This document shows positions 53,102 to 62,988 of a stretch of 64,000 nucleotides of DNA, piece after piece. The position numbers and the translations under genes are program-made. Numbering within the stretch: position 1 is the first letter of the stretch; every line of letters starts with the position of its first letter. The notes beneath the pieces were generated by a model. That model did no database searches. It worked only from the letters and a program-made list of their open reading frames with translations, and was not told the origin of the DNA. Source of the stretch: Pandoraea norimbergensis (GTDB lineage: Bacteria > Pseudomonadota > Gammaproteobacteria > Burkholderiales > Burkholderiaceae); assembly GCF_001465545.3 (NCBI RefSeq), contig NZ_CP013480.3, positions 5,022,001 to 5,086,000 on the forward strand, read 5' to 3'.

Positions 53102-55540
53102 TCAGCCGTGCTGATGCTCGTCTTCGTGGGCCGGACGATGTTCGGCCGACGTGTGCTGGCCTTCATGGGCGGGTGCATGCGCCTCAGGCTTGTTTTCCTT
53201 CGGGGCAGGCCGCGGTTGCGGGTGCTCCTGCGGCTGCGGACGCGGGGCCGGTTGCGGACGTTCCTGAGGTTGCGGGCGCTCTTGGGGCTGCGGACGCTCC
53301 TGAGGTTGCGGACGCGGTGCGGCCTGCGGGTGCTCCTGCGGCTGCGGCTGCGGTTGCGGGCGCGGTTGCGGCTGCACGTGCTCCTGCGGTGCCTGCTGCG
53401 GCTGCACGCGAGGCTGCGGCTGCGCCGGTTGCTGGAACGGCTGCGGTTCCGGACGCTGGGCCTGCGGGTGCGACTGATACTGCTGCGGGCGTCGTGCCGC
53501 CTCGGCGTCGTTGGGTTCCGGACGCTGCGGCTGGGCGGCCGGTGCGGTCGGCGCGGCCTGTGAAGTCGGATTCTGACGGTGCATCTGCATGTCGCGCTGT
53601 GCCGCGTCATGGCCCGGTTGGCCCGGTTGACCCGGTTGGCCCGGCTGGGCCGGTTGTGCCTGCTGTCCGCGCTGCCCCGGCTGACCATTCACTTCGCCAC
53701 GCACCGTCGGCGGTTCCGGACGGCCCGGCTGCCCCATCTGACCCGGTACACCGGGCGGATGCGGCACACCCGGTACGCCCGGTACGCCCGGTACGCCCGG
53801 TTGACCCGGCACCCCGGGCTGTCCCGGCACTCCCGGTGCGCCATGCATCGCTGGCACGGCGCCAGTGGCAGGCAGCGCGCCGGTATGGTTCAGCGCAGGT
53901 TGCGCACCATTCGGACCGCTCGGCCCGTTCTGCCCGATCGGTGCACCCACTGGCCCGCGCGTCCCGACCACGGTCACGCGCGGCTGAACATGCGCTTGCG
54001 GTGCGGCAGCGCCCGGACGGTTGTTCGGTGTGAACGCCAGCGGCGTGCCGCCGGCATTGGGCACGGCGTGCAGGTTGCTCGTCAGCTCACGCGACGCCAT
54101 CGGACGCACCACCGGCGCACGCGTGGCCAGCACCGGGCGGTTGAACGCGGCCATCGGCGGCACCCCCGCGGCGGGACGGCTGTTGCCGACCAGACTCTGC
54201 TGCACCGGCGCGACGCCCGGCGTGTTGCCCACTCGCCAGTTCTGACCGGCTCGCGGCGCCGCCAACGCCGTCGGCGCACCGACCGGGCGGCCCTGCACGA
54301 AGGCTTGCGCGGGCATGGTCGACACGGCACCGCGCACGTTGCGGTTCACGTAGATGTTGTTGATATTGGTAACGTTGTGGACGTTATTGATGTTGTTGAT
54401 GTTGGTCGTGCTGATCACCGTCGAACGATTGATGTTGGTGACGTACGACGAACTGGCGTGATATGCCGGGCGATACGGGTCATGCGGTCCGAGTGCGAAC
54501 CATGCCAGCCCGACGCCGCCGGCGGCAAACGCCACGCCCCACTGGTTGCCACCGCTGCTGCCGCCAACCCAGCCGACGAGTGCGGGCGCGTACACCGGAC
54601 GCACGGCCACCGGCCCGGGCACCCAGCACCACCGCGTATCGACATACGCCCAGCGGCCATAGTGATAAGGCGCGAAGCCCCACGGCGCTTCGTCCACCCA
54701 CGTCCAGCCCCACGGGTCGACCCAAACCCAGTGCCCCGTGCGGTACGGCGCCCAGCCGGACGGCACGCTCGACGGCACCCACACGGCGCCATAGGTCGGC
54801 GTGTCTTGCCACGAGCCGTAATCGTCGAGGCTCTCAAAACCGGTCATGTCGCGCGGCACATAGCGGGCGGAGACGGACGCGTCTTCGCGAGCATCGCGCT
54901 CACGCACCCATTGATCGAACGCGTCGGCGGCCAATGGCCCGGTCGGTTGCTGCACGAGGTTTTGCCCGGTGAAGGCGACGCGCTGCCCCTGACGCAGCGG
55001 CACCGACGCGCCTTGTCCGTACACGGTGCCCGCGCCTTGCCAGACGCTGACGGTGGTCACGCCATTCGGATCGACGTCGATTCGGTACTCGCCCGCCTGC
55101 TGCGGCACGAAGGCGAGATTGGGCGTATCGATTTCGTAAGGCTGGTTGGGATCGTAGCTGCGCAGACGCAAGCCGACGGTGCCTTGCGTTACGTTCAGTT
55201 GCACATTCTGGTCGGTCACGGCCGACAGCGTGACGCTGGTGGAGGCACCGATGCGCACCGCCGTGCCACCCACATGCATCTCGGCGCGGCTATTGCGGTC
55301 GACCCAGACGGCGTCGCCGGTGGTGAGCGGGCGATTGCGGTCGGCATAACGCCAGTCGGTGGTACCGGCGGGCGCGTAGGTCACGGTGCCGTCGAACTCG
55401 CCGAGCCGCGCCACGCGTCCGGGCGGATCGGCGCTCTGGGCTTGTGCCAGCGCGGGGGCGACCAGCGCACCGATGGCGCCGAACATCAGCCCGGCGCCAA
55501 GTAAGCGAACCACGGTCCGCCATGAATTCAGGGGTTTCAT
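53102..55540 (-). CDS. Large exported FecR/DUF6600-like protein with collagen-like and PQ repeats
   Basis: The 812-aa protein has a signal peptide (cleavage near AQAQS) and a FecR-like domain (residues about 40-200, RVARLGEFDGTVTYAPAG). A Trp/Tyr-rich DUF6600-type block (about 245-330) contains WVDPWGWTWVDEAPWGFAPY. Next is an Asn/Ile stretch (TTNINNINNVHNVTNINN, about 370-410). A collagen-like Gly-Val-Pro region spans about 565-600, and a Pro/Gln tail with PQERPQPQERP repeats about 660-785. The end is His-rich. ATG at 55540 follows ggagt. It may be a surface or envelope structural protein; function unknown. Confidence 0.82.
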   Translation of the reverse strand: MKPLNSWRTVVRLLGAGLMFGAIGALVAPALAQAQSADPPGRVARLGEFDGTVTYAPAGTTDWRYADRNRPLTTGDAVWVDRNSRAEMHVGGTAVRIGASTSVTLSAVTDQNVQLNVTQGTVGLRLRSYDPNQPYEIDTPNLAFVPQQAGEYRIDVDPNGVTTVSVWQGAGTVYGQGASVPLRQGQRVAFTGQNLVQQPTGPLAADAFDQWVRERDAREDASVSARYVPRDMTGFESLDDYGSWQDTPTYGAVWVPSSVPSGWAPYRTGHWVWVDPWGWTWVDEAPWGFAPYHYGRWAYVDTRWCWVPGPVAVRPVYAPALVGWVGGSSGGNQWGVAFAAGGVGLAWFALGPHDPYRPAYHASSSYVTNINRSTVISTTNINNINNVHNVTNINNIYVNRNVRGAVSTMPAQAFVQGRPVGAPTALAAPRAGQNWRVGNTPGVAPVQQSLVGNSRPAAGVPPMAAFNRPVLATRAPVVRPMASRELTSNLHAVPNAGGTPLAFTPNNRPGAAAPQAHVQPRVTVVGTRGPVGAPIGQNGPSGPNGAQPALNHTGALPATGAVPAMHGAPGVPGQPGVPGQPGVPGVPGVPGVPHPPGVPGQMGQPGRPEPPTVRGEVNGQPGQRGQQAQPAQPGQPGQPGQPGHDAAQRDMQMHRQNPTSQAAPTAPAAQPQRPEPNDAEAARRPQQYQSHPQAQRPEPQPFQQPAQPQPRVQPQQAPQEHVQPQPRPQPQPQPQEHPQAAPRPQPQERPQPQERPQPQERPQPAPRPQPQEHPQPRPAPKENKPEAHAPAHEGQHTSAEHRPAHEDEHQHG
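53195..53420. repeat. Pro/Gln-encoding minirepeats in the DUF6600-like gene
   Basis: Tandem 9-24-bp units rich in TGCGG/TTGCGG encode PQERPQ, PQPQ and PRPQ runs. High unit identity predicts length variation between strains. Confidence 0.7.
53740..53845. repeat. Collagen-like Gly-X-Y coding repeats
   Basis: Near-identical 9-bp units (CCCGGTACG and variants) encode GVPGQPGVPGVPGVPG-type triplets on the minus strand. Confidence 0.75.
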
Positions 55541-55776
55541 ACCGACTCCCGGCCCTTCCGGCGGACCCGCATGCGTAGCGTGTGCTGCGTGCCGCCTTGT
55601 TGTTCTGTCCGAATCCTTCGGCGAGTCAACCAGCCCATTCACCCCGCCATAAGTGACACCTTGAGCGTAAGCCTGCCGCTTGTGACAGCGTGTAAATGAA
55701 TGCTACGGGTTTGTAACGCGAATGCGTCGGGAATGCTGGCGAACCGGGCGATGCTGGCTAGCGCCCTCGCCCGGGC

Positions 55777-56808
55777 TCAGTGCTGGCTGAGCGCGTTGGA
55801 GAGCAGCTTGGCCGTGATATCGACGATCGGAATCACGCGCTCGTACGCCATGCGCGTCGGGCCGATCACGCCCAGCGTACCGACCACTTCGCCGTCCACT
55901 TCGTACGGTGCAGTCACGACGGTCATCTCTTCGATGGGCACCAGACTCGATTCGCCGCCGATGAAGATCTGCACGCCCTGCGCGCGGCTCGACACGTCGA
56001 GCAGTTGCAGCAGGCCGGTCTTCGACTCGAACACGTCGAACAGCTTGCGCAGCCGTTCCATGCTGGACGACAGATCTTCGACACCGAGCAAATTGCGCTC
56101 GCCCGAGATCAGCACGCTCTCTTCGCGCGTGGTGTCGGCCATGGCATCACTGCCGGCATCGACCGCCGCTTGCATCAGCGCGCTCATGTCGGAACGCAGT
56201 GCATCGAGCTCGCCACGCAAGTAAGCGCGCACATCGTCGAAGCTGTGACCGCCGAAATGGGCGTTCAGATAGTTGCCGGCTTCGACCAGTTGGGCGGGCG
56301 AGTAGTCTTTTTCGGTGAGGATGATGCGGTTCTGCACGTCGCCGTCGGGGGTGACGATGATGAGCAGCACGCGTTTTTCAGACAACCGCAGGAATTCGAT
56401 CTGGCGGAAAACCTGACTGCGTCGCGGGGTCAGCACCACGCCCGCGAACTGCGACAGGTTGGACAGCACTTGCGCGGCGGACGCCACCAGTTGCTGCGGT
56501 CCGGCCGGTTGCAGGCGATTTTGCACCTGCGACGCGAGGCGATGTACCGCGTCTTCGAGCGGGCTCACGGAGAGCATGGTGTCGACGAAGAGACGGTAGG
56601 CGCGCGGCGTGGGGATTCGACCGGCAGACGTATGGGGACTGGCGACGAAGCCCAGCGCCTCAAGGTCGGCCATCACGTTGCGGATGGTCGCCGGAGAGAG
56701 ATCGAGGCCTGAATAACGGGAAAGCGTGCGCGAACCGACCGGTTGGCCATCGGCGATGTACCGTTCGATCAGGGTTTTGAGGAGAGTCTGCGCACGTTGA
56801 TCTAGCAT
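55777..56808 (-). CDS. hrcA: Heat-inducible transcription repressor HrcA
   Basis: The 343-aa repressor has an N-terminal winged HTH ([60 protein letters not shown]) and a GAF-like domain with an insertion. It represses groESL-type genes through CIRCE elements; none is in this window, so the target is elsewhere. Both HrcA and sigma-32-like promoters occur together here, a known betaproteobacterial combination. ATG at 56808 fits the family. A TACAAT box ends 7 nt upstream. Confidence 0.95.
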   Translation of the reverse strand: MLDQRAQTLLKTLIERYIADGQPVGSRTLSRYSGLDLSPATIRNVMADLEALGFVASPHTSAGRIPTPRAYRLFVDTMLSVSPLEDAVHRLASQVQNRLQPAGPQQLVASAAQVLSNLSQFAGVVLTPRRSQVFRQIEFLRLSEKRVLLIIVTPDGDVQNRIILTEKDYSPAQLVEAGNYLNAHFGGHSFDDVRAYLRGELDALRSDMSALMQAAVDAGSDAMADTTREESVLISGERNLLGVEDLSSSMERLRKLFDVFESKTGLLQLLDVSSRAQGVQIFIGGESSLVPIEEMTVVTAPYEVDGEVVGTLGVIGPTRMAYERVIPIVDITAKLLSNALSQH

Positions 56809-56815
56809 GGCAAAA

Positions 56816-56821
56816 ATTGTA
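56816..56821 (-). promoter_or_regulatory. -10 box of hrcA
   Basis: The minus strand reads TACAAT, 7 nt (ttttgcc), then the hrcA ATG, with no Shine-Dalgarno. Confidence 0.5.
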
Positions 56822-56925
56822 ACGCGAAACGTACGCACGCGGCGTTTGGCGCGAGGGCGTGTCGGCACAATGGCACAGCCTGACTTTGCGCGGCATACGC
56901 GATGGTTGCTGTCATCGACTTATGG

Positions 56926-56931
56926 TGTAAT
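56926..56931 (+). promoter_or_regulatory. -10 box of nadK
   Basis: TGTAAT, 6 nt (ggcggc), then ATG at 56938, with no Shine-Dalgarno. This is the weakest hexamer of the series. Confidence 0.4.
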
Positions 56932-56937
56932 GGCGGC

Positions 56938-57846
56938 ATGAAAACAGGGAGCCCTTTCAAGACCGTAGCGCTCGTCGGGAAGTACCATGCCGACGGCGTT
57001 GCCGAACCATTGCTCACGCTCGCGGCATGCATTGCCCAGCGCGGGCATCACGTCGTCTTCGAGCGCGATACGGCGCATAACATCGGCGCCGGTGCCGACC
57101 CGTACGGCACGCTCGATATTCAGGAGATCGGCACGCAGACCGACGTCGCCGTCGTCGTGGGTGGCGACGGGACGATGCTCGGCGTCGGCCGTCAACTGGC
57201 CGCGTCGGGGGTGCCGCTGATCGGTGTGAACCACGGGCGCGTGGGTTTCATCACGGATATTCCGCTCGACGATATGCGTCAGGTGGTGCCGGCGATGCTC
57301 GAAGGTCATTTCGAAGCGGAGCAGCGCACGCTGCTCGCCGCGCGCATCGACCGCGACGGGCAGACGCTGTTCGAGACGCTCGCGTTCAACGACGTGGTGG
57401 TGAACCGCTCGGGCATCTCGGGGATGGTGGAACTGCGCGTAGATGTGGACGGGCGCTTCATGTACAAGCAGCGCTCGGACGGCCTGATCGTCGCCACGCC
57501 GACCGGCTCGACGGCTTACGCGCTGTCGGCATCGGGCCCGATCCTTCACCCGCGTCTCGGCGGGGTCGTGCTGGTGCCGATTGCGCCGCACGCGCTGTCG
57601 AACCGTCCGATCGTGCTGCCGGACTCCAGCGACATCGTGATCACGATCACGGGCGGCCGCGAAGTCGGGGCGAACTTCGATATGCAGTCGTTTGCGGAAC
57701 TGCGTCAGGGCGACAAAATTCTGGTGAGCCGCTCGGAGCATCAGGTGACGTTCCTGCATCCGGTCGGCTACAACTATTACGCGACGCTGCGCCGCAAGCT
57801 GCACTGGAACGAACATATTTCGGACGAAGACGCACCGCAAAACTGA
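56938..57846 (+). CDS. nadK: NAD kinase
   Basis: The 302-aa enzyme phosphorylates NAD to [20 protein letters not shown] (GGDGT), [22 protein letters not shown] and [22 protein letters not shown] are the NAD kinase signatures. ATG at 56938 ([17 protein letters not shown]) is preferred over 56902. It is divergent from hrcA across 129 bp and precedes recN, a common order (hrcA-nadK-recN). Confidence 0.97.
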   Translation: MKTGSPFKTVALVGKYHADGVAEPLLTLAACIAQRGHHVVFERDTAHNIGAGADPYGTLDIQEIGTQTDVAVVVGGDGTMLGVGRQLAASGVPLIGVNHGRVGFITDIPLDDMRQVVPAMLEGHFEAEQRTLLAARIDRDGQTLFETLAFNDVVVNRSGISGMVELRVDVDGRFMYKQRSDGLIVATPTGSTAYALSASGPILHPRLGGVVLVPIAPHALSNRPIVLPDSSDIVITITGGREVGANFDMQSFAELRQGDKILVSRSEHQVTFLHPVGYNYYATLRRKLHWNEHISDEDAPQN

Positions 57847-57854
57847 GTCTGCCC

Positions 57855-57886
57855 ACACGCCACCCCACCCGGTGGCGTGTGTTTTT
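57855..57886 (+). terminator. Terminator of nadK
   Basis: ACACGCCACC, 6-nt loop, GGTGGCGTGT, then GTTTTTG, 8 bp after nadK. Confidence 0.85.
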
Positions 57887-58031
57887 GTGGGCGGGGAGCG
57901 CACGCCCGCTTAAACACAGGCCAAACACCGGCCCAACACTGGCTCTCCCGTTCGTCGCAAAGTCCCCTTATCATTGACGCTTCCCGCTGGCCCGCCGGGC
58001 CGGTGTCCGAACGTCAGGCACCCGATACCCC

Positions 58032-59696
58032 ATGCTACGCAGTCTCTCGATTCGCGATTTTGTGATCGTCGATCGTCTCGATCTGGAATTCTCCGCCGGT
58101 TTTACGGTGTTCTCCGGCGAGACCGGTGCAGGCAAGTCGATTCTGATCGATGCGCTCGCGCTGGCCATGGGCGAACGAGGCGACGCCAGCATGGTGCGCA
58201 CGGGACAGACGCGTGCGGATATCACGGCAGAATTTGCGGCGGATGCCGAAGCGCGCCCGGATCTAGAGGCGTGGCTGCAAGTGCAAGCGCTCACGCTGGA
58301 AGAACACGGCGGCGTGCTGTTGCGCCGCGTGCTGGATACGACCGGGCGTTCCCGCGCGTTCATCAACGGCACGCCCGCGACGCTCACGCAATTGCGCGAG
58401 CTTGGCGAGATGCTGGTGGACATTCACGGCCAGCACGCGCATCAGCAGTTGCTCCGCCCTGACGCGCAGCGCCGCCTGCTGGACTCGCACGCGGGTGCTA
58501 CTGGGCTCGCGGCGGATACGGCGGCGGCACACAAGGAATGGCGGCGTCTGGTCAAGCGCTGTGAAGAAGCGCAGGGCCGCGATCGCGAGCTGCAACTGGA
58601 ACGCGAACGTCTGGAATGGCAGACGGCAGAACTGGACAAGCTCGGCCCGCAGGAAGGCGAATGGGATGAGGTGAACGCAGAGCATCGCCGCCTCTCTCAC
58701 GCCGCGAGCCTGATCAACGGCGTGCAGAGCGCGCTCGATGCGCTGGCCGAAGCGGACGGGGCGATCGTGCCGTCGCTGGGGCATGTGGTGCACCAGATTC
58801 GCGAACTGGCAGAAATCGACACAGGGCTCGCCGACGCGCTCGCCGCACTGGAACCCGCCGAGATTCAACTGCGCGAAGCGGTGCATTCCCTCTCGCACTA
58901 CGCACAACGCATCGATCTCGATCCGGAACGACTGGCTGTCGTGGAGCAACGTCTCGACGCCCTGCACTCGGCGGCGCGCAAGTTCCGCGTCACGCCCGAG
59001 AACTTGCCTGCGGAACACGCCGAACGACGTGCGCAACTGGAAGAACTGACGGCGTCGCAAGATACGGCGGCGATGCAGGCCGCCACTGATGCGGCGCACG
59101 CGGCTTATCTCGAACTCGCCAAGACGCTGTCCAAAGCGCGCGCGAAAGCCGCCGCCTCGCTGTCGCGCGAAGTCACCCGCGCGATGCAAGACCTGTCGAT
59201 GCCCGGTGGACGCTTCGAAGTGGCCATCACCCCCGCCGCCGAACCACAATCGTTCGGGCTGGAGACGGTGGAATTTCTCGTGGCCGGTCACCCCGGTGTG
59301 CCGACGCGCCCACTCGCGAAAGTCGCCTCCGGCGGCGAACTGGCGCGTATCAGCCTCGCGCTGCAAGTCATCGCCAGCAGCGCAAGCCTCACGCCCACGC
59401 TGATCTTCGATGAAGTGGATTCGGGCATCGGCGGCGCCGTCGCCGAAGTGGTCGGACGCCTCCTGCGCGAACTCGGCCAAGGCCGCCAAGTGCTCTGCGT
59501 CACCCACCTGCCTCAAGTCGCCGCGCTCGGCCATCAACACCTGCGCGTGAAGAAACGCAGCGATGGCGACTCCACCATGAGCGAAATCGAACCGCTGGGT
59601 CGCACGGAGCGCGTCGAAGAAATCGCTCGCATGCTCGGTGGCGTTGAAATCACCGCGACGACGCGCAAACACGCTCGGGAGATGTTGGCGCTTTAG
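58032..59696 (+). CDS. recN: DNA repair protein RecN
   Basis: The 554-aa SMC-like ATPase acts in double-strand break repair. MLRSLSIRDFVIVDRLDLEF and FSGETGAGKSILIDAL (Walker A) open the head; a coiled-coil middle (about 150-370) contains ELQLERERLEWQTAEL. The C-terminal head has KVASGGELARISLALQV and Walker B LIFDEVDSGIGGAVAE, then VLCVTHLPQVAA. No LexA box was recognised upstream, so SOS control is uncertain. ATG at 58032 is the family start. Confidence 0.96.
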   Translation: MLRSLSIRDFVIVDRLDLEFSAGFTVFSGETGAGKSILIDALALAMGERGDASMVRTGQTRADITAEFAADAEARPDLEAWLQVQALTLEEHGGVLLRRVLDTTGRSRAFINGTPATLTQLRELGEMLVDIHGQHAHQQLLRPDAQRRLLDSHAGATGLAADTAAAHKEWRRLVKRCEEAQGRDRELQLERERLEWQTAELDKLGPQEGEWDEVNAEHRRLSHAASLINGVQSALDALAEADGAIVPSLGHVVHQIRELAEIDTGLADALAALEPAEIQLREAVHSLSHYAQRIDLDPERLAVVEQRLDALHSAARKFRVTPENLPAEHAERRAQLEELTASQDTAAMQAATDAAHAAYLELAKTLSKARAKAAASLSREVTRAMQDLSMPGGRFEVAITPAAEPQSFGLETVEFLVAGHPGVPTRPLAKVASGGELARISLALQVIASSASLTPTLIFDEVDSGIGGAVAEVVGRLLRELGQGRQVLCVTHLPQVAALGHQHLRVKKRSDGDSTMSEIEPLGRTERVEEIARMLGGVEITATTRKHAREMLAL

Positions 59697-59738
59697 TCCG
59701 AGCACGCTTCGCCCTCGCTGCGCCCTATCCCAAATGAA

Positions 59739-59766
59739 AAACGCCGGGGCTCACCCGGCGTCTTTC
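59739..59766. terminator. Bidirectional terminator between recN and glnE
   Basis: AAACGCCGGG, a short loop, CCCGGCGTCTTT; the minus strand ends in GTTTTTC. It serves the convergent recN and glnE. Confidence 0.75.
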
Positions 59767-59801
59767 CCATCACTTTCGTTCAACTTACTTCCGCGCCGCC
59801 A

Positions 59802-62624
59802 TCAAACCGGCCCAGCATCCGCGAACACGGAATCCCACAACGCCATCACGGCACTGCGCTCAGTCTCGATATCGACCGCCGGGACGCGCGCTGCCTCCAC
59901 CCCATCGAGGCGCAATTTATGCTGGCGCTTTCGATACGTCCGGTAGGCCGCTGCGGCATCGTCTGCCAACTTCGCATCGATCAGCCCCAACTGTGCCGCC
60001 TCTCGCAGCAACGCGATGTTGCCCGCGTTACGCAACAAGGCCGGATGCGCGCCAGAGTGCAACAAGACCAGATACTGCACAGTGAACTCGATATCCACCA
60101 TGCCGCCACGGTCGTGCTTCAGATCGAATAGCTGCGTCGGGTTCGGATGCCCCTCCAACACCTTGCGGCGCATCGCCACAATCTCTTGCGCCAGCGGCAG
60201 TGCCTCGCGCGGTGTCGCCAATACCTGCTTGCGAATGTCCTCGAACGTTGCGCCAATCGCATCGTCGCCCGCACAGAACCTCGCGCGCGTCAGCGCCTGA
60301 TGCTCCCAGACCCACGCAGTATTCGCATTCCCCTCTCGGAACTGATACTGGCGGAAGCTCTCGATGTTGGTCACCAACAGCCCCGACAACCCATTGGGGC
60401 GCAGCCGCAGATCCACATCGAACAACATGCCCGCGCCCGTGTGCGTGGTCAGCCACGTCACAAAGCGACGCGCCAGTGCCGCGTACGCATCCGGTGCACG
60501 ATCGTCGTCATCGTCGTACAGGAAAATCAGGTCGAGATCGGACGCGTAGCCCAATTCCTTGCCGCCCAACTTCCCGTACGCAATCACGGAGAAGCGCGGT
60601 ACCTCGCGGTGACGCGTGGCCACATGCGGCCATACGGTCGCAATCGTCACGTCGACAATGACGTCGGCCAACTCGGACAACCGGTCGCCAATCGCCTCCA
60701 CCGACAAGGTGCCCTGCAAATCGAGCAACAGAATGCGGAACACTTCCGCATGATGCGCACGCCGCAAGATATCCATCTGCACTTCGACATTACCCACCGC
60801 GCCCGACGCATTCAGACTCAGCAACAACTGGGTCTTGAATGACGGCCAGTCGAATGGTGCCGCCAGTGCCTCGTCGTCGAGCAATTCGTCCAGCAACTGC
60901 GGATGGCTGATGAGATAACCCGCCGCCCAGCGCGAACCCGCCAATACCTTGACCACGCGCTCAAGCGCACGCGGATACTCGGTCAGCAGTGCCAGATAGG
61001 AACTGCGACGGCTGATGGTCGAGAGCAGGTCCAGCATCCGTCCCAGCACAGCATCGGCTTCTTTCGTGCCCGAGGCGCCCTCGACGGCACGCTGCACCAG
61101 TTGATCGAAGCGCCGCCGGCTGGTCTCGTTGAGCGCCTTGTATCGCGACGATGTCCACACGGCGCGCAAGCGATCCAGCGCACCTTCGGCATCGCTGAAA
61201 CCCAACTTCGTCAGTTGGTTGCCCAAGTCGCCGGTCTGCGCTTCATCCGCGAGACACTCACTCCACAACTCGGGCGGACATTCGCAATCGCCCTCGCCTG
61301 CCGAACCGCCCTTCTGCCCGTTCGCACCGGCCTTGTCGGCAAAAATCTCGTCGAACTGCGCCGCAACGAACTCGCGATGCTCGTCGAGTATGGTCATGAA
61401 CGCCGCCTCGTCGGGAAACCCCATCGCCCTCGCCACCGCGAGACGGTCATCTCCGGGCACGGGCAGGATGTGGGTCTGCGCGTCGTCAAGATATTGAATC
61501 CGGTGCTCAAGCTTGCGCAGGAAGAGATACGCGTTCGCCAGCGCATCGGCCACGCTCTGCGCCAGCCAGCCGCGCCGGGCGGCAACGCCCAGCACCGCGA
61601 GCGTCGGGCGCACCCGCAACTCCGGCTCCTGCCCGCCGCGAATCAATTGGAAAACCTGCGCAGAGAACTCGACTTCGCGAATGCCGCCGCGCCCCAGCTT
61701 GATGTCGTTGATGCGTGCGGGTTTGGCCCGCGCGCGGCGTTCGGCCTCATGGCGAATCTGTTCGTGCAACGCGCGAATGGCCCCGATCACGCCGTAATCG
61801 AGATAGCGACGGAACACGAAGGGCTGCACCAACGCCGATAACAGCCGCTCGATTCGCTTGCCCGGCTCGCTCGCCACCTCGGAAACGAGACGGCCCTTGA
61901 TCCACGCATAGCGCTCCCACTCGCGGCCCTGCACATAGAAATACTCTTCGAGCATCGGCAGACTGCACACGAGCGGGCCCGAATCGCCATTCGGCCGCAA
62001 CCGCATATCCACCCGGAACACGTAGCCGTCCGGCGTCAATTCCGAAATCAGCCCGATCAGCTTGCGGCCGAGCTTGGTGAAGAATTCATGATTGGAAAGC
62101 AACCGCAGCCCGGCGGTGGTACCGCCATCCGGTGCCGTGGTGTCGCCGTCGTCTTCATAAAGGAAGATCAGGTCGATGTCGGACGAGACATTCAACTCGC
62201 GCCCGCCCAGCTTGCCCATGCCAACCACGCCCAGCGTCTGGCGCTCGCCCTCGGTATTGCGTGGCACGCCGTGGATCGCCTCCAGCTCGCGCGACAGCAC
62301 GGCGATGCCCGCCTGCACGGCGAACTCGGCCAGCGCGGTCATCGCACCGGTCACTTCGGCCAGCTCGGCGCGCCCGTCGAGATCGCGCTGCATCACGGCG
62401 CACAAGGCCTCGACGCGCAACACGCGCAGGGCCCGCGTCAGTCCGGCCTCGTCAATGCCGCTCACGCCCGCAATGGCTTCGAAACGCCGTGCCAGCCAGC
62501 GCGCGTCGACGGGATGCTCACTCAGCGCAGGCAATGCCTCGGCCAGCGCAGGGCGGCTCGCCAGCATGCGCGCGGCATAACGGGAGTACGTCTGGATATC
62601 AGTCTGAATTTCGGGTGAACTCAC
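59802..62624 (-). CDS. glnE: Bifunctional glutamine synthetase adenylyltransferase/deadenylase
   Basis: The 940-aa enzyme adenylylates and deadenylylates glutamine synthetase under PII control. Two nucleotidyltransferase domains are visible: GMGKLGGRELNVSSDIDLIF (N-terminal, removes AMP) and YGKLGGKELGYASDLDLIF (C-terminal, adds AMP), joined by a helical regulatory region. The in-frame region up to 62837 is poorly family-like; a GTG at 62624 (VSSPEIQTD) gives expected length, with GTG at 62660 as an alternative. Start therefore uncertain. It is divergent from the YhdP-type gene. Confidence 0.93.
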   Translation of the reverse strand: MSSPEIQTDIQTYSRYAARMLASRPALAEALPALSEHPVDARWLARRFEAIAGVSGIDEAGLTRALRVLRVEALCAVMQRDLDGRAELAEVTGAMTALAEFAVQAGIAVLSRELEAIHGVPRNTEGERQTLGVVGMGKLGGRELNVSSDIDLIFLYEDDGDTTAPDGGTTAGLRLLSNHEFFTKLGRKLIGLISELTPDGYVFRVDMRLRPNGDSGPLVCSLPMLEEYFYVQGREWERYAWIKGRLVSEVASEPGKRIERLLSALVQPFVFRRYLDYGVIGAIRALHEQIRHEAERRARAKPARINDIKLGRGGIREVEFSAQVFQLIRGGQEPELRVRPTLAVLGVAARRGWLAQSVADALANAYLFLRKLEHRIQYLDDAQTHILPVPGDDRLAVARAMGFPDEAAFMTILDEHREFVAAQFDEIFADKAGANGQKGGSAGEGDCECPPELWSECLADEAQTGDLGNQLTKLGFSDAEGALDRLRAVWTSSRYKALNETSRRRFDQLVQRAVEGASGTKEADAVLGRMLDLLSTISRRSSYLALLTEYPRALERVVKVLAGSRWAAGYLISHPQLLDELLDDEALAAPFDWPSFKTQLLLSLNASGAVGNVEVQMDILRRAHHAEVFRILLLDLQGTLSVEAIGDRLSELADVIVDVTIATVWPHVATRHREVPRFSVIAYGKLGGKELGYASDLDLIFLYDDDDDRAPDAYAALARRFVTWLTTHTGAGMLFDVDLRLRPNGLSGLLVTNIESFRQYQFREGNANTAWVWEHQALTRARFCAGDDAIGATFEDIRKQVLATPREALPLAQEIVAMRRKVLEGHPNPTQLFDLKHDRGGMVDIEFTVQYLVLLHSGAHPALLRNAGNIALLREAAQLGLIDAKLADDAAAAYRTYRKRQHKLRLDGVEAARVPAVDIETERSAVMALWDSVFADAGPV

Positions 62625-62988
62625 TGGCGGGGTTCCGGTCAGCAATGAGAATGGAGACACACGATGTCTGTCGGCAAGACAGAAACACACCCCCAGCCGG
62701 TCGGCGATCCCCACGCAGCGAGGTTTCGCGGGTGTACGGCCGCACATCGAAACGCTCGAAACGCTCGAAACGCGCTCGTCGCGGGGCGTCCGACACCCTT
62801 GGCAGGGCCCTTTGGATGCCGCGCGGTGAACTTTCACGCACTTACGCGAGCTTTCGCCGGCTTACCCGCGTGAAATCAAACGGCGAAATACCTGTCTCTT
62901 TGTACGACGGTCCGCCGGTCGAACGGCCATGGGCTTGTGTTACAGTCTTTGCCACAGAAACTACCACATTCCCTCGTAGACGAGCAGC
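62625..62988. other. Gene-free spacer between glnE and the YhdP-type gene
   Basis: These 364 bp hold the triplicate TCGAAACGC repeat (62747-62773) and presumably both promoters. I cannot place the promoters with confidence. Several frames are open but none resembles a protein. Confidence 0.5.
62747..62773. repeat. Triplicate 9-bp tandem repeat TCGAAACGC
   Basis: Three perfect consecutive copies occur in the spacer upstream of both glnE and the YhdP-type gene. Confidence 0.85.

Noticed and set aside
53579..55504. A 641-codon plus-strand frame opposite the DUF6600-like gene
   Set aside because: The repeat-rich, GC-rich coding sequence opens the opposite strand; the product is Arg/His-rich without family features.
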